A stretch of DNA of 36,700 nucleotides from Polychytrium aggregatum (taxonomy: Eukaryota; Chytridiomycota; Chytridiomycetes; Polychytriales), in the NCBI RefSeq assembly GCF_025602895.1, contig NW_026516468.1, forward strand, positions 1 to 36,700. The letters run 5' to 3'. The position numbers and the translations under genes were made by a program. Positions 23,606 to 34,420 of this stretch are shown here, one piece after another (positions within the stretch are counted from its first letter, which is position 1; each line of letters starts with the position of its first letter). Under the pieces are notes generated by a model, which made no database searches, was not told where the DNA came from, and worked only from the letters and a program-made list of their open reading frames with translations.

Positions 23606-23653
23606 GCGATCCGCCGTGCGATCCGCCGTGCGATCCGCCGTGCGATCCGCCGT
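23606..23653. repeat. 12-nt tandem repeat, four perfect copies
   Basis: The unit GCGATCCGCCGT is repeated four times head to tail. Being a multiple of three, it leaves long open frames on both strands (Arg-Arg-Ala-Ile on plus, Gly-Gly-Ser-His on minus). These are repeat artefacts rather than evidence of a gene. Confidence 0.9.
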
Positions 23654-24108
23654 GCGACTGCCGCCATGGGCGCTGCCCGAGATCATTCCGTTTCCACCCA
23701 GTCCCCGCCCCGTTCCCAACCCCGTTCCCACCCACGGCGTTCGTTCCCACCCGCATCTTGTCTGTTTCCACCCGCATCCGCTGCGTCGCTCTTGGACTCT
23801 GTGTCGGCAGGCCGGGCCGCTCGGCCGCATCCGTTCCATCTGCACCTGGCCCGGTCCATCCCCACCGTCTCGTCGACCATCCTTGCGTCGGCGAGCAGAA
23901 GGAACGGACTGACCCCTCTGGCTCCGTCGCTGTGCTCGTCTGCCGCGCACACGGCCCCTCACATGGTCTCGCCAACACATGAGAAAGCGCCACCACACTG
24001 GCGCACACAGGCATGTGAGCCCTCGCCTTGAGGGCCCCTGTTGCTCGTGCGCCTTCTCGTGGGCGGCTCGGCAGCGAACCCACACCAATCAGGCACCCTG
24101 GCAGCAGC

Positions 24109-24154
24109 TCAGCAAGCGCCCAGCAAGCGCCCAGCAAGTGCCCAGCAAGTGCCC
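24109..24154. repeat. 11-nt tandem repeat (CAGCAAGYGCC)
   Basis: About four copies of CAGCAAGCGCC/CAGCAAGTGCC run head to tail; the copies differ by C-to-T changes. It is an intergenic minisatellite with no visible function. Confidence 0.8.
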
Positions 24155-24428
24155 CATGTGCTCCGCCTTGCGTCTTGGGGGTGCATCTTGGTCGTGGGAT
24201 CCCGCGAATCGAGCGCATCTTGGAGGCTGCCACTGCTGTCCGTGTCGTCGCTGCTGTCCAGTATCACCGCCGGTATTGATCTGGGTGGCGGCAGGGTCAT
24301 GCGCTTTCCTTTCGCAATGGTGTCGCACCGCCTCCACAACCGAAAGATCTCCACCGAGTGCATGGGGCGCTGTTCGTTCGTTCGCAGATCCCCAGCTCGA
24401 TCAGCAGGACTGGCCATGCGCGGCAAAT

Positions 24429-24516
24429 GAAACGAGATGCGCTGGGTTCAAGGCCGACGGCGCCTGGCATCTGCGTCTCTGGGTGAACATGCCTGCCCCA
24501 CACATCCGCCTCGACC
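24429..24516 (+). repeat. Dispersed homologous segment, copy 1
   Basis: This 88-nt segment beginning GAAACGAGATGCGCTGG matches 34421-34507 on the opposite strand at about 60 of 80 positions by eye. In one frame both encode TRCAG-(F/L)-K-(A/V)-DGA and later (M/V)PAPHI, with several synonymous differences. It is probably a relic of an interspersed element or duplicated gene fragment; its identity is unknown. Confidence 0.6.
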
Positions 24517-24894
24517 ACCGGCGCTTGGCTGTCGAACGGGTAATGAGCTGGCTGCCGAGAATCCTCTCTTTAGGAACATCCGATTGAGTCCAAGGGAGAG
24601 GTGGATTTGCCTCTGGACCCGCAGCCCCACCAGTCATTCAGCGAGTGCCTCCAAGCCATCCAGCAGAGCCTGTTCTCACCATCCACAAGCCTCTCGCCAG
24701 CATCGATCTGCTTTCCACTACCCAGGAGTAACAATGGTGGCGATGAATAATCCCCAGATGTATTCGCAGCCTACTCGCTCGTTGCAGTTGTCAGACGGCC
24801 ATGCCGAAGCACCCATTTATTGGTCCTCCGTTAGTACGGACTGTCGCCGAGCGGCTGGTTCAGCATCTGCCTTCGCTCCTGCAACTCCCGCAAC

Positions 24895-26357
24895 TCATCC
24901 GCTCCTCTCCGACAACGGTAAGTAAAAGTTGCAGTCGAGGCCGGCCCTGAGTCGGTCTTCTTGGTTGAACGGGGGCTTCAGCGGGCCCCTGAAGTGGTCT
25001 CTGACGATCCCATGAAATGTCTCGTACCGGTCGACGCCCTGTAGAGCCGTGATCCAGGTGAACCAGCGCTGCCCGCAAGCTACGTGGGTGATCTCGTCCT
25101 TCGAAGCACAAATCGCATCATTAAAACCTCTGGGAGGACACCGGAGCCCATGAAGCGCAAGTTGGATTGTATCGAATGGCTGCACCTGAGGGTTGTGTCG
25201 ACAAGCTCGGCACGAATGACTGCATCGCAAGAAGCCTCTCTCACCTGGTGGATAATCTCCAGCTTCTCGACCGACTGGGAATCGCCCGCTTTGGCAAACT
25301 TGGAGATGGTTTGGGGATTGACGTCCAGACCACGGGCCTCGTGAACCCTGTGCAAGTTGAGGCGACATTAGTCGCTTAGTGACAGGAGTCAGTGTTTGCC
25401 AAAGCAGGCGATGGTGTGCCTGCCATATGGTTCATTCGCCGCCCTGCTCTCGCAAAACAAACCAACGAACAAGACCGTGGTGGCCACTGCTCCAACCAGG
25501 AGGCAGACGCCATCGTCGATCGCGATAGTTCCTATCAACCATACATGTGCACAATCGCCAGTCGGTTCAGAAGGAGATCGCTGGTTTCCAGGGCAGACTC
25601 CCAGAGGCCAGCATGGACGGCCAGGTCTCCAAACTTGACACCGAGGGCTTCCAGGCGATCTTGCAAGAACCCAAAATGCTTGGCTTCTTCGCCAGCGACT
25701 CGAACAAAGTCCGTGAAAAACTCGCGTGGCAGCGTATGCACTCGCCCGGTGGAGTCTACGACGCTCGTTGACGAAAAGCGTGCGATGATGTCCCAGGCGA
25801 GGTCGATGGCCCATTGCTCAATGTTGGCCAAGGAGTGCAGAATTGCGATGCGACTTTCCTGGAGGGAGGGAATCATCGCCCAAGGAGCATGTCAGCCTCG
25901 CATCGTTGGGGTCAGAGGCACTGCCCTTGTGCTAAATTGTCGGGGAGGCGGCGACCGATGCTGGCTCGTGCTGTTGACAAGACACTTACAAGGCTACCGC
26001 CCTTTCCAAGTCGTTTAGTTTTGTTTGGGGCAATGAAATTGAGTCTGTCATGGCGGACAGGTCGTTCTGGTGGAGCACATGCGCCAACCTGGGCAGAGCA
26101 ACGGCCGATGAGTGCTGTGAAGGATGTGCGTGTGACTGAGCTTGCATTTCGAAGAGTCGACTATTTATTGACGATGGAGTACCTCGATTGACTCTGAGTT
26201 CCAGAGATCCACTGCTTGGAAAGTGAGACGGACCTGAAACAGCAGCGGCATTGTCGAGTTATGTCCACAGAATCGGGTACAGAGAATGCACTCAGAGCCA
26301 GGAGCACAGGGCCCTTCCAAAAAGTCGATCGCCCGACTGATCCGCCTCCAAGACATT

Positions 26358-26422
<65 letters not shown>

Positions 26423-27419
26423 GCCGCATCCGCCATCATCACATAGGCTCCATCAGCTTCGATGACAAATCGCCAGCCAACCTTTTCGTATGGGTCTATC
26501 GAGCGTTGCAATCCGGAGAGGAGCGGATCCGTGAGGCTGTTAGCTTGGTCAACATGGAATCGAGAGGCTGCAGCCTCAGAGACTGGTTACGATGTCTCGG
26601 TGCTTCTGGGCAACTCACCCGGAGAATGTAGGATCTTGACGGCCCATTCCGTAAGCGTCGTCGGACCGCCGCTTGCTTCTGGCACTCGATCGCTGCGTCC
26701 TTGGACATTGGCGACGTTGCCGACAGTGATGTCGGACTTGGCTTGCTGAGGATTCTTTCGGCATCTTGGTGTGTCCACTGGCGGCGGCGACGGGTGGTGG
26801 TGACGATGAGTTCAAAGTTGGGCGGCATCGTCGATTCGGTCGTCGGAATTATATGCATTCCACACCAGCCCTACCGCTGAAAAACTTGATCGCCGAAACA
26901 GAGACATTGTTGCCCTCGCCAAAATCGAGATATATGCTACCTTCTGGTTCTCTGAGGACCTTGTAGACCTAGAGGATATGTCGTTTCAGGATTGTTGCGG
27001 GCATTGCATCCAGCCGGGAAGACCCGAGCCGCCGGTCGGGTCTCATCCATGTCCGTAGAGCAACCCACCACCTTCGTCTCTGGACCATACGGCAGACTCA
27101 CATTGGCTTTGAACAGCTCGCATGATGTACTGAGACCCGAGACTAAGCTGAACCGATATTCGTGCCAGGGACAGACAACATTGATCTCGGAGCCAAGATC
27201 TTCGATGTCGCCGAGGTAGAGCGGACCACCGCTATGCGGACACACTGCATCGCATGCGTAGAAAGTGAAATTGCCGGCGTCGCTCTGTGAGACCGTAGCG
27301 ATGATCATGATGTCCGTTGGTCTGGACTGCTGGGGCAAGTTCAAGGTGACGAGACATCGCTGGCGACCGCCGTTCCAGAGATCCTCATGGCCGATCAGTG
27401 CTGTCGCGGCTGTGGTCAT
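24895..27419 (-). CDS. Rieske [2Fe-2S] / DUF455 ferritin-like fusion protein
   Basis: Nine phase-consistent exons (27072-27419, 26875-26968, 26619-26777, 26482-26567, 26183-26233, 25990-26088, 25545-25858, 25245-25347, 24895-25098) encode about 485 aa. The N-terminal Rieske domain has C60-P-H62 and C83-P-W-H86, the 2Cys/2His ligand set of a [2Fe-2S] cluster. The rest is a DUF455 (PF04305) protein: LTEWAVKILHSP, the basic PPERPVRHDRL linker, then a ferritin-like four-helix domain. Its E293, EEAKHF (E337/H340) and DEITHV (E420/H423) fit a carboxylate-bridged diiron site. This suggests an electron-transfer domain feeding a diiron oxygenase-type domain; the substrate is unknown. The intron at 26568-26618 is only 51 nt, and one donor (26481) is the weaker GTTGGC. 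The ATG sits 2 nt after a CTGTTTTCGCAG acceptor-like site, so a 5' UTR intron is likely. The gene is divergent from PARG. Confidence 0.85.
26359..26421. repeat. (GTATCCC)9 heptanucleotide microsatellite
   Basis: Nine perfect heptamers lie inside intron 4 (26234-26481) of the Rieske-DUF455 gene. On the sense strand the unit reads GGGATAC. The array makes this the longest intron of the gene (248 nt). Confidence 0.95.
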
Positions 27420-27909
27420 GTCTGCGAAAACAGAAGGGCGTCGTTTTGGTTCGAGATGAGAGGGTTTGTGTGCTGCAAGCCCTTGTGAATATTGAGTCAA
27501 TGTGCCTGAGCGCTATATGGTCCGGTATCAGTCGGTCGGTCGTGAGAGGAGCGAGAAGCGTCAATCTGCGGCCTGCGGGTATTTTGCAGCTGTGCATCAA
27601 GATCGAAGGGAGCAATACAATGCAATGCAATGCAATGCAATGCAATGCAATGCAATGCAATGCAGGGAGCAGGGCCCGGGAGAGGAGCTGGCTGCTTCTC
27701 GAGACCTTTTTGGCATCGCCCGATGCAGATCTGAAAAACGAAACGAGCCGATCAGGAGCAAGCACCGAGGCTTCGCCCTTGGCCACCCACGTTCGAGCCA
27801 GAGCCGACAAAGCACTGGACGCACCGCTCTGATTTGGTCTCGACTGATCTCAAAGAAGCCCCCCACCCCCGACACCTCGACCGGCACTGTCGGCCACTCG
27901 CATCATCAG
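27420..27909. promoter_or_regulatory. Divergent intergenic region Rieske-DUF455 / PARG
   Basis: This gap of about 490 nt lies between two divergent starts. It contains a perfect (TGCAA)8 pentanucleotide array at 27621-27660 and, on the minus strand, a splice acceptor directly before the Rieske-DUF455 ATG that suggests a 5' UTR intron. Open frames crossing it on both strands are not convincing. Confidence 0.5.
27621..27660. repeat. (TGCAA)8 pentanucleotide microsatellite
   Basis: Eight perfect TGCAA units, followed by TGCA, lie in the shared upstream region of two divergent genes and possibly in a 5' UTR intron of the minus-strand gene. A length-variable locus is likely. Confidence 0.95.
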
Positions 27910-30900
27910 ATGTCCAAACGTACAGCCAGCGGCCCGAAATCCCGGGTGACTGCCGGCAAAACTCGGGTCAGCGATTCGTCTTGGATTCAGACAAGTCTCC
28001 ACAACCACTTTGCAGCCCATCGCACGAAGCCAGCGTCGCAGCAGCCAGGAGCCGCTTCGGTGAACCGTCGCAGCTCAGAGGCCAACCAGCCTTTGACAAG
28101 GTATGGAGGGTGGTGGATGCCAGGCAGCAACGCCGCTGGACGGCCGACTGCTCTGGCCATTCAATGCAGACTTGCTTGCCCTGGCTTTAATCCGAGCACG
28201 GCGAGTTCTGCCTTCATCCTCATTCGCCGACCTCGCTTTCGCTAAGCAAGGCCGTTTGCTCATCTACCGTTTGGATCATTCCAGAATGACGAGCGAAAGC
28301 TTGCGAAGGTGCTTCGACGATCACTGCCAGACATTTGGGGTGGCCATGTCGAGCCAGTCTCTCAACAAAAAGCTCAAATCAGATAGCAACAGCAGTGCGA
28401 TGAGCCTCGATCCCAGGCCCAGGAGCCTCAATCTGCCACAGCGAGCAAGCCCTCCGCCCGACTCATTTGAAGACGATCTGTTGTTGTCGAGTCTCGGCTC
28501 CATGCCGGACACTCTCTCCGATGCCGCAGCCGCGGAAGAATCGATGCAATACGAAGTTGGGTCGGCGCACTGGGAAAGCGAACCTCAAAATAGAGCCTCT
28601 TTGCTGTCCGAAGATTCGGCACCAGCCGAACGCCCAGACGAGTCAACGACACAGCTGGATCCGTCGTTCCAGCATGTCATCTTGTGTACAGTTGCGTGCT
28701 TTCCAAAGCTATGCATACGTGTGTCCTTGGAGGACGCTAGTATTGCCTTGGAGGGTTGCTAACGCTAACGTCGACACTTGGTTGTCACAGATCCCCGTTT
28801 CGCCAAGCAGGGACTCCCAAGCTGGACTGTCTGCATGGGATTCTTGGGATGAACATCATGTTCGGCTTCCGTGCTCCGAGTTTAATGTCTTCATCGATTC
28901 CTCAATGCGGCAAACCTGGCGATGGGCTTTGATTCGGAAGGCGCTGTCGCTTCCCATTGGGACACCCAACGATCTCAAAGTAAGCAGCACTGCATTCTGC
29001 AGGGCAAGATACTGTCCGAGTGTCATGAATAGACCTGATTTGCGCGACAGTTTGATGGGCAACTGGGGCAATCGGAGGTCGTCATTGCGTGCATGAGGGG
29101 CTGGGGGAAGCCGGAAATGGGGCTTGGCGATGAAAGATCGATGATGGCGCTCGATAATGGTGCTCGATATGATTATCCCTGAGATTTGGACATATGTCGT
29201 GAGTCATACAGGTGGATCTTAACAACCGTTGCTTCCCAACAATTGCCTGCTGGGCCTCACGCGCTGGTGAATGCTCACTGACGGCCCTGATCTGCGTCGG
29301 ACCTTGTTGATTTATCAATCTCAGGAGGCCATTCTTTCATACAATCCTGTTCATCGCCGGAAGTGGGATTTCTCTGGTTTGATGCACTACTTTTCCTGTC
29401 GAGCAAAAGAATCGCGGGAGCTGTTCAAGTCCGTCATTCCGTTCATGACTCGACTTGCACTGGAGCTGCCCAAGGTCCTGGAGCAGCCAATTCCGCTTCT
29501 AAAAATCGGCGAGAATAAGGCCATTACTTTGAGTCAGCGACAGGTAGGGGTCGAAGAATCAAGAGGACGCCATGGGTGCTAGGAAATGGTGGCTGTTGTG
29601 GAAGTGACAGCAACTGCATCAGCAAGGACATCTGGATGCACACGCTTAATTCCGTCGTGTTTCTTGGTGCTAGATCGCTTCGCTGTTGGCAAATGCGTTT
29701 TTTTGCACATTTCCACGGCGGAACGATCATCGGAAATCGTCAGAATATGGAACCTTCCCCTCGATCCACTTCAACCTGCTCTTTGCCGGTGTTCCGTCAA
29801 GCGGAGAATGTTTTCCGGCTCAGGCAGCAAAGCTCGATGGGCTATTTCATTACTTCCGGACGATCATGCGCAAAGGTGACGTTGGCATCGCCGTTAGAGC
29901 TCACTTGCGATGCTGGTGAAGCGAAGGGGGCTGCCTCTGTCCGGCTTCAATAGGGGACGCGATGATCCGGCGACAATCGAGTAAGGCGATGGCCTATTGA
30001 TCCTTCCCTTTTATGCATGATGAATATCTTAGACCCGCAAGGCACAGTTACATTTCAGCGTAGGGCTGTACCGCCTGACTGCCTCCCCGTGTGGAACGAA
30101 TGCCCCGAGCTGCTCTCTGAAATGACAGTTGACGCAGCTGGGAGCATTGAAGATGACGGGCGAGACATGCTTCAGCTTGATTTTGCAAACAAGATGATCG
30201 GCGGTGAGTAATGGCTCCAGAAAGAAGCAGACGTATTATATCATCGGGCCGCACAGCCCCGTATGGCGACTAAAACGAAGTGCATTGCCTAACTGTCACT
30301 CTTGGATCGTCGCATAATGGGCGGAAGGCGGCGTCGTTGGACGGGTAAGAGGATCAGTGGCTTTGGTTGCAAGATGAGCATCGAGAGCCCGAGTCGGAGC
30401 TGAGCCTCAGGCGAAAAGCGATATCCAAAGTCGTTGAGGCGCAATCGATTGTGCACATGGATCGCGTATCCTTATGGCGTTCCTGGGACAGTTGATTGTC
30501 TTCTGTATTGCTATTGGAGTATCTGCTTCTGATGCTAGGGCTGTCTCTGGTCGGTTCGGAAAACGTTGTAGGGGGCCGTTCAAGAGGAAATCCGGTTCAT
30601 TCTATCTCCAGAACTGATAGTGTCACGACTCTTTGTCGAGGAGCTTCAGGACTACGAATGTGTATTGATTGTCGGAGCACAGCGATATTCTCGTCACCAA
30701 GGGTACAGCTCCACGTTCGAGTGGGTTTGTGGCTATGATGATTCGACACCAAGGTGGGACCACCGTTCGTTGTGTGAGCAGAGCGTTTGCTTTTGTATTC
30801 AAGTTGTGTGGCGGTACCAGGGCATAGCGCTCCACATGGAGGAGGTTGGATGCTCTGAACATTCGACTGTCCAAGGGATGGTGTGGGAGCAGAAAAGTCC

Positions 30901-31882
30901 GGGAGCGAGTTGGAGGGTTGCGGATTACACAGCTGCAGCCATTCATTGCGATTTCTCATCGAAGTAAAGCGTGTTAAGGAGCGGGCAGGAGTGAATGTGC
31001 GATAGCCCGTTTGCGATCATGAATCTTCAGCTTGGGCGCCAGATTATTCTTGGGTCGCATTCTCATGCACAGTCTTATTGCATCGTAGGGATAATCTTGG
31101 CCGTCGGACGACAGACCTCTTGGCGATCGATGCGCTGTATTTTCGACCCTCTGATGCTTGGCGGCAGTACCAAAGGAAGTCAGTCATCCGCGAGCTCAAC
31201 AAAGCATATGGCGGATTTCTCCCGTCACCAGTCTCTTCGCACGACGTAGCAACGCCAATCGCAACGGGCAACTGGGGTGAGTGCCGCTCAGTCATTGGCA
31301 ACAGGCATGACTTGCAACTGACTGGAGAGAATGGGTCCAGTGAGATGTATACTGACGTAATTGCGCTGTTGCCACGATCCAACACTGACCTTGGGATCCA
31401 TGACTGGTGTTGTATCGTTGGCGCTCCCGGCTGACGGACTTCAGGCTGTGGCGCCTTCAACGGCGACCCTCAGCTCAAGTCTCTGCTGCAACTTATGGCG
31501 GCATCCGTTGCCAAGAGACAGCTATTCTACTTCACCTTTGGCGATTACGAGCTGTGCAGCCAGCTCAGGGCCATTCATACAGGCCTCAAAGAGCAAATGG
31601 TGACCGTGGGTCAGTGCCAAAATCTCTGAGCTGGCGGCGCTGAGGAGGGCATTGGACACAACGTCTGCGCATATCCCAGCAGTCGCCGATAAACGCAGCC
31701 CACGACCGAACGAGCAGACTAACTTGCCCACTGGGCTTCACATGACAACTCCTAACACGATTGCAGGTCAGCTGTACGACTGGATTCGGGCATACTTCAC
31801 GAATATCGTTCGAGCCAACATCGAGAGCAATTCTAAGATTTCGACAACACTCTATGATTATATTTGGAGCCAGCTGGAGTGA
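27910..31882 (+). CDS. PARG: PARG, poly(ADP-ribose) glycohydrolase
   Basis: PARG hydrolyses ribose-ribose bonds in poly(ADP-ribose), reversing PARP signalling in the nucleus. Eleven exons (27910-28100, 28285-about 28675, 28791-28979, 29325-29543, 29674-29875, 30033-30203, 30328-30344, 30572-30753, 31089-31276, 31445-31609, 31767-31882) give about 676 aa. The N-terminus is basic (MSKRTASGPKSRVTAGK), with a PIP-box-like QTSLHNHF at 27-34, followed by an acidic disordered stretch. The catalytic region (about 220-676) shows HHVRLPCSEF, QPIPLLK, LLANAFFCTFPRRN and DMLQLDFANKMIGGG, then GAVQEEIRF, ELNKAYGGFL, ATGNWGCGAFNGD and FYFTFGD. The macrodomain signature GGG-x7-QEE spans residues 454-466; E465/E466 correspond to the human catalytic pair E755/E756. 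The donor of exon 2 (28675) is uncertain, since GTCATC is weak and alternatives exist up to about 28721. The start is chosen because its exon joins the next in phase 2. Confidence 0.94.
30328..30344 (+). other. 17-nt microexon within the PARG catalytic signature
   Basis: The exon contributes the last two G residues of GGG plus VVGR. Upstream exon 30033-30203 ends in phase 1 and downstream exon 30572-30753 must begin in phase 0. No direct splice between them keeps the frame, because only one AG precedes the GAVQEE frame and a stop lies just before it. The 17-nt exon, flanked by GGAAG and GTAAGA, solves both phases and restores GGGVVGRGAVQEE. Confidence 0.85.
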
Positions 31883-32695
31883 TTTGGCAATAAATGAGTC
31901 GATTTACAGATGGACCAGGCGCCGTTGATGGAAAAATGTTAAGCTGATGAGGTTGATATTAGGGCATCTGTTGGGCGAAACGTGACGGTAGTTGATTTGT
32001 AGGCCGTAGGGGACAAGCCATGTGATTGCTTCCGATCTTGGCTGACAACCGAGTGATTGTTGTTGGGTTTCTGAGCTTAGATACATTGAATTGACATCGT
32101 TTTGCGAGGATCAACTGGGATCCCGAGAAGTGTTGCACGATGCGAGGGCGTACCGCGTCTATTCGACCGATCGGATGGCTTCGAAAAAAGTTGTTTCTCG
32201 ACCCTGGGGCTGTCGGGCTGAACGAGTCGCTCGTCGAATGCTATAGAGCATGATTGTCTCGAGTGGTGGTGAAATATTTCAAGGTACTGGGTAAATATGT
32301 GTCACCAAGGGCTCGCTTGCATATCCCTTGGCTTACTTCCATGAGATGTTCCCCGTGGCTGCCCCAACGTTTGACTCCCTGGACACGCTGTTATGGTGAT
32401 GGATCGGGTGTATTCGGGATCCAGAAAGTGATAGCTCTGGCCACAACATGGTGGTTTGTTCGGAAGCGCTTTGGGATGGGAGTGAGCAGAAACCAGCAAG
32501 GGACTGGCGCAACATGGCTATCGAGTGTGATGGTTGACATTGTGGAGTGGGTGCCACATCCAGCCTTGTACTTTATCGACACAATCGAACTGAATACTTG
32601 AAGCAATGAACCCGCTCTGTTGCTCATACCAAGGCTTGCGATGCACTGAAGAAGCTATGCATGGGAAGGATCAAACCAGCGTGTATTTGAGATTC
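31883..32695. other. Intergenic between convergent PARG and MCTS1
   Basis: This gap of about 810 nt holds both 3' UTRs. Plus-strand frame 32254-32601 and several minus-strand frames are open but resemble no family and lack convincing splice sites. Base composition is more AT-rich than in neighbouring genes. Confidence 0.5.
31889..31894 (+). terminator. AATAAA polyadenylation signal for PARG
   Basis: A canonical AATAAA hexamer starts 7 nt after the PARG stop codon, implying a very short 3' UTR if used. The assignment rests on motif and position only. Confidence 0.5.
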
Positions 32696-34077
32696 TTACT
32701 GAGCACCTTTCCAGAGCCCATCACCAATGTAATGGATATTGTCGACCCCAATGCCTTTGTTGGTGGATATGCTATGGATTCCAAAAAGCAATTTGCGGGT
32801 CAGTCCAAAAGATTAATGTGCCAATGCCAGTACTTGGGCCACGGTTTTGATATGAAATATGCGATGAAAGATGGTGGCTGCCCCAGCCAAATGCAATCGA
32901 GACCAAGTGATATGAAACACGACGATTTACAATCTCAGGAGAATCTCGCGTCTCTAAGATTCGACAAGATCATCTGCCATCGAGTTCCACGGATCACTCG
33001 GCGGTCTAGCTTGGAGATTTTGAACATAGCCGAATGGCAATGGCCAGCAGCATGGCGGGGCTCAGGGTGTGTCTAACTCACATGTCGTCCGAAGACATTT
33101 TCATGATCCCAACAGCGACTGCCGACTCCTTAGCTTCTGCCTGGATCGCCACAACAGTTCCCTCGGGAATGCCCGCATCCAGTTGGGCCCCAGGGGAAGT
33201 TAAACCAGGACACATGATATTTGCACCTCTGAGGACAAACTTGATGGCGCCGCGGTCGACTTGCACCTTGGGAAGAATATCGGGATCTATGTCGAGGATG
33301 AAGTTAATATAGAGTGCGGTGGCGAGAATGCCGGAGGCGGAAAGTATAGGGATGAAAGTGCGCATGAATCGGTGATGACACAAAAGTCCTGAGAGCTGGC
33401 TGCGGAAGCTGGGGGGGGGCGTCCTGGTGAAGGCCCGGGAGAAGGAGAACGAAGCCTACATTTGTGCAAAAGATGCAAGTTGGGGTAGTATGACCCGTCA
33501 TAGTGGTTGAAGAAGAGCATCTCTCCATTGTGAGAAACGATATTGAGGTGCTCCTCGCTGTTGGGAACAAAAGATCGACCATTATAGCTTGCGTTAGAGG
33601 GGTATGATCGAATTTCCTTCATTAGCTCTCGATGAGGGAGAACAATAGAAGATAGAAAGAAGGAGGAAAACAGCATATCATGCTCCTGGGATACGGAGAG
33701 CTAGGTTCCCCAACACAATCAACCGATCGAGTTTCATGAACTCAACGACGGACCCTTTCAGGAGGGTGATCTGGGCTTTCTTCGGTAGGATTTCCTCAAT
33801 ATGAGGGTTGAGGGCGGGATACTGCTCAAGAATCTTTGATCGGATTCCACGGGCGACCGAGGATTTAACCAAGGTCTGGCCGGAAACCCCATCCTTGATG
33901 GTGAATCTGGTGGATGGGAGAATGGACAAACGAATGAGGCTTGTGGCGAATTGAGGGCGGATGATTGGAATAGAAGCGGAAATGAACTCAGGCCGATCAA
34001 ACCATCCGAAGTGCCAGACGAAGTGCGCTGATGCAATATGATCGTCGTGGAGATGGTGAGACCTACGTCTTGAACAT
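32696..34077 (-). CDS. MCTS1: MCTS1/Tma20 (PUA-domain translation re-initiation factor)
   Basis: MCTS1 pairs with DENR (Tma22) on the 40S subunit, promoting re-initiation and recycling of deacylated tRNA/40S complexes. Five exons (34067-34077, 33754-33906, 33460-33557, 33082-33286, 32696-32771), all phase-consistent, give 180 aa against 181 in human. The N-terminal domain has [43 protein letters not shown] and [19 protein letters not shown]. The PUA domain (about 90-170) has [27 protein letters not shown] and [10 protein letters not shown]. The C-terminus [17 protein letters not shown] comes from a last exon after a 310-nt intron. The first coding exon is only 11 nt (ATGTTCAAGAC). The donor of exon 2 (GTCCGT) is non-ideal but keeps the frame. 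Confidence 0.95.
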
Positions 34078-34165
34078 GGTGGGTCGGGATCACGAACTCT
34101 GAGATCAAGAGCGAATAGATATGGTGGCCGCAAGATCCAATGAAGCTGAAAACGAAACCTGCCAG

Positions 34166-34218
34166 ATCTCGGCTGGGTCTCGGCTGGGTCTCGGTTGGGT
34201 CTCGGTTGGATCTCGGTC
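34166..34218. repeat. 11-nt tandem repeat (RTCTCGGYTGG)
   Basis: Four full units and one partial unit run head to tail (ATCTCGGCTGG, GTCTCGGCTGG, then two GTCTCGGTTGG). They start about 90 nt upstream of the MCTS1 start codon, in its presumed promoter or 5' UTR. Confidence 0.9.
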
Positions 34219-34420
34219 AAAAGAAACAGTCAACCGAGAGCGAGAGGGGAGCTCAGCTCTGTGATTTGCCGAGACATGAATACGTACCCATCGCCCGTCG
34301 TGTCCAAACATCATCCTCGGCCTGCGTCAAGTTGCCACCATCTTCAGTTGTCCAAGAGCGCCATCTATCTGGTACCTGGACACTGGTAACCCACACCTCC
34401 CCCAACAGGGAGGTGGCGAC

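Larger units (their letters stand above)
22485..24894. other. Gene-poor GC-rich region with several short tandem repeats
   Basis: This 2.4-kb stretch lies upstream of the secreted-protein gene and downstream of the Rieske-DUF455 gene. A GA/CT tract at about 22509-22532 probably lies in the 5' UTR or promoter of the secreted gene. Long open frames on both strands (for example 22748-23392 minus and 23505-24233 minus) are low-complexity and mutually overlapping, as expected in GC-rich DNA. Four other items are listed separately: repeats at 23398-23520 and 23606-23653, repeats near 24109-24154, and a dispersed homologous segment at 24429-24516. Confidence 0.5.

Noticed and set aside
23505-24233. 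Minus-strand 242-codon frame with Ser-His-Gly-Gly repeats
   Set aside because: The repetitive part comes from a 12-nt minisatellite, and the remainder shows no splice structure, conserved motif or start context.
24445-24455. GGTTCAAGGCC, similar to a tRNA B-box
   Set aside because: No A-box at the right distance and no acceptor, anticodon or T stems can be formed around it.
24437-24925. Plus-strand frame ending at a perfect GTAAGT donor (24919)
   Set aside because: The following DNA is fully occupied by minus-strand Rieske-DUF455 exons and no plausible plus-strand acceptor or continuing exon was found, so the donor match is probably chance.
26359-26421. Regular heptamer array considered as telomere-like or CRISPR-like
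   Set aside because: It has no spacers, and it lies inside an intron of a well-supported gene, so it is an ordinary microsatellite.
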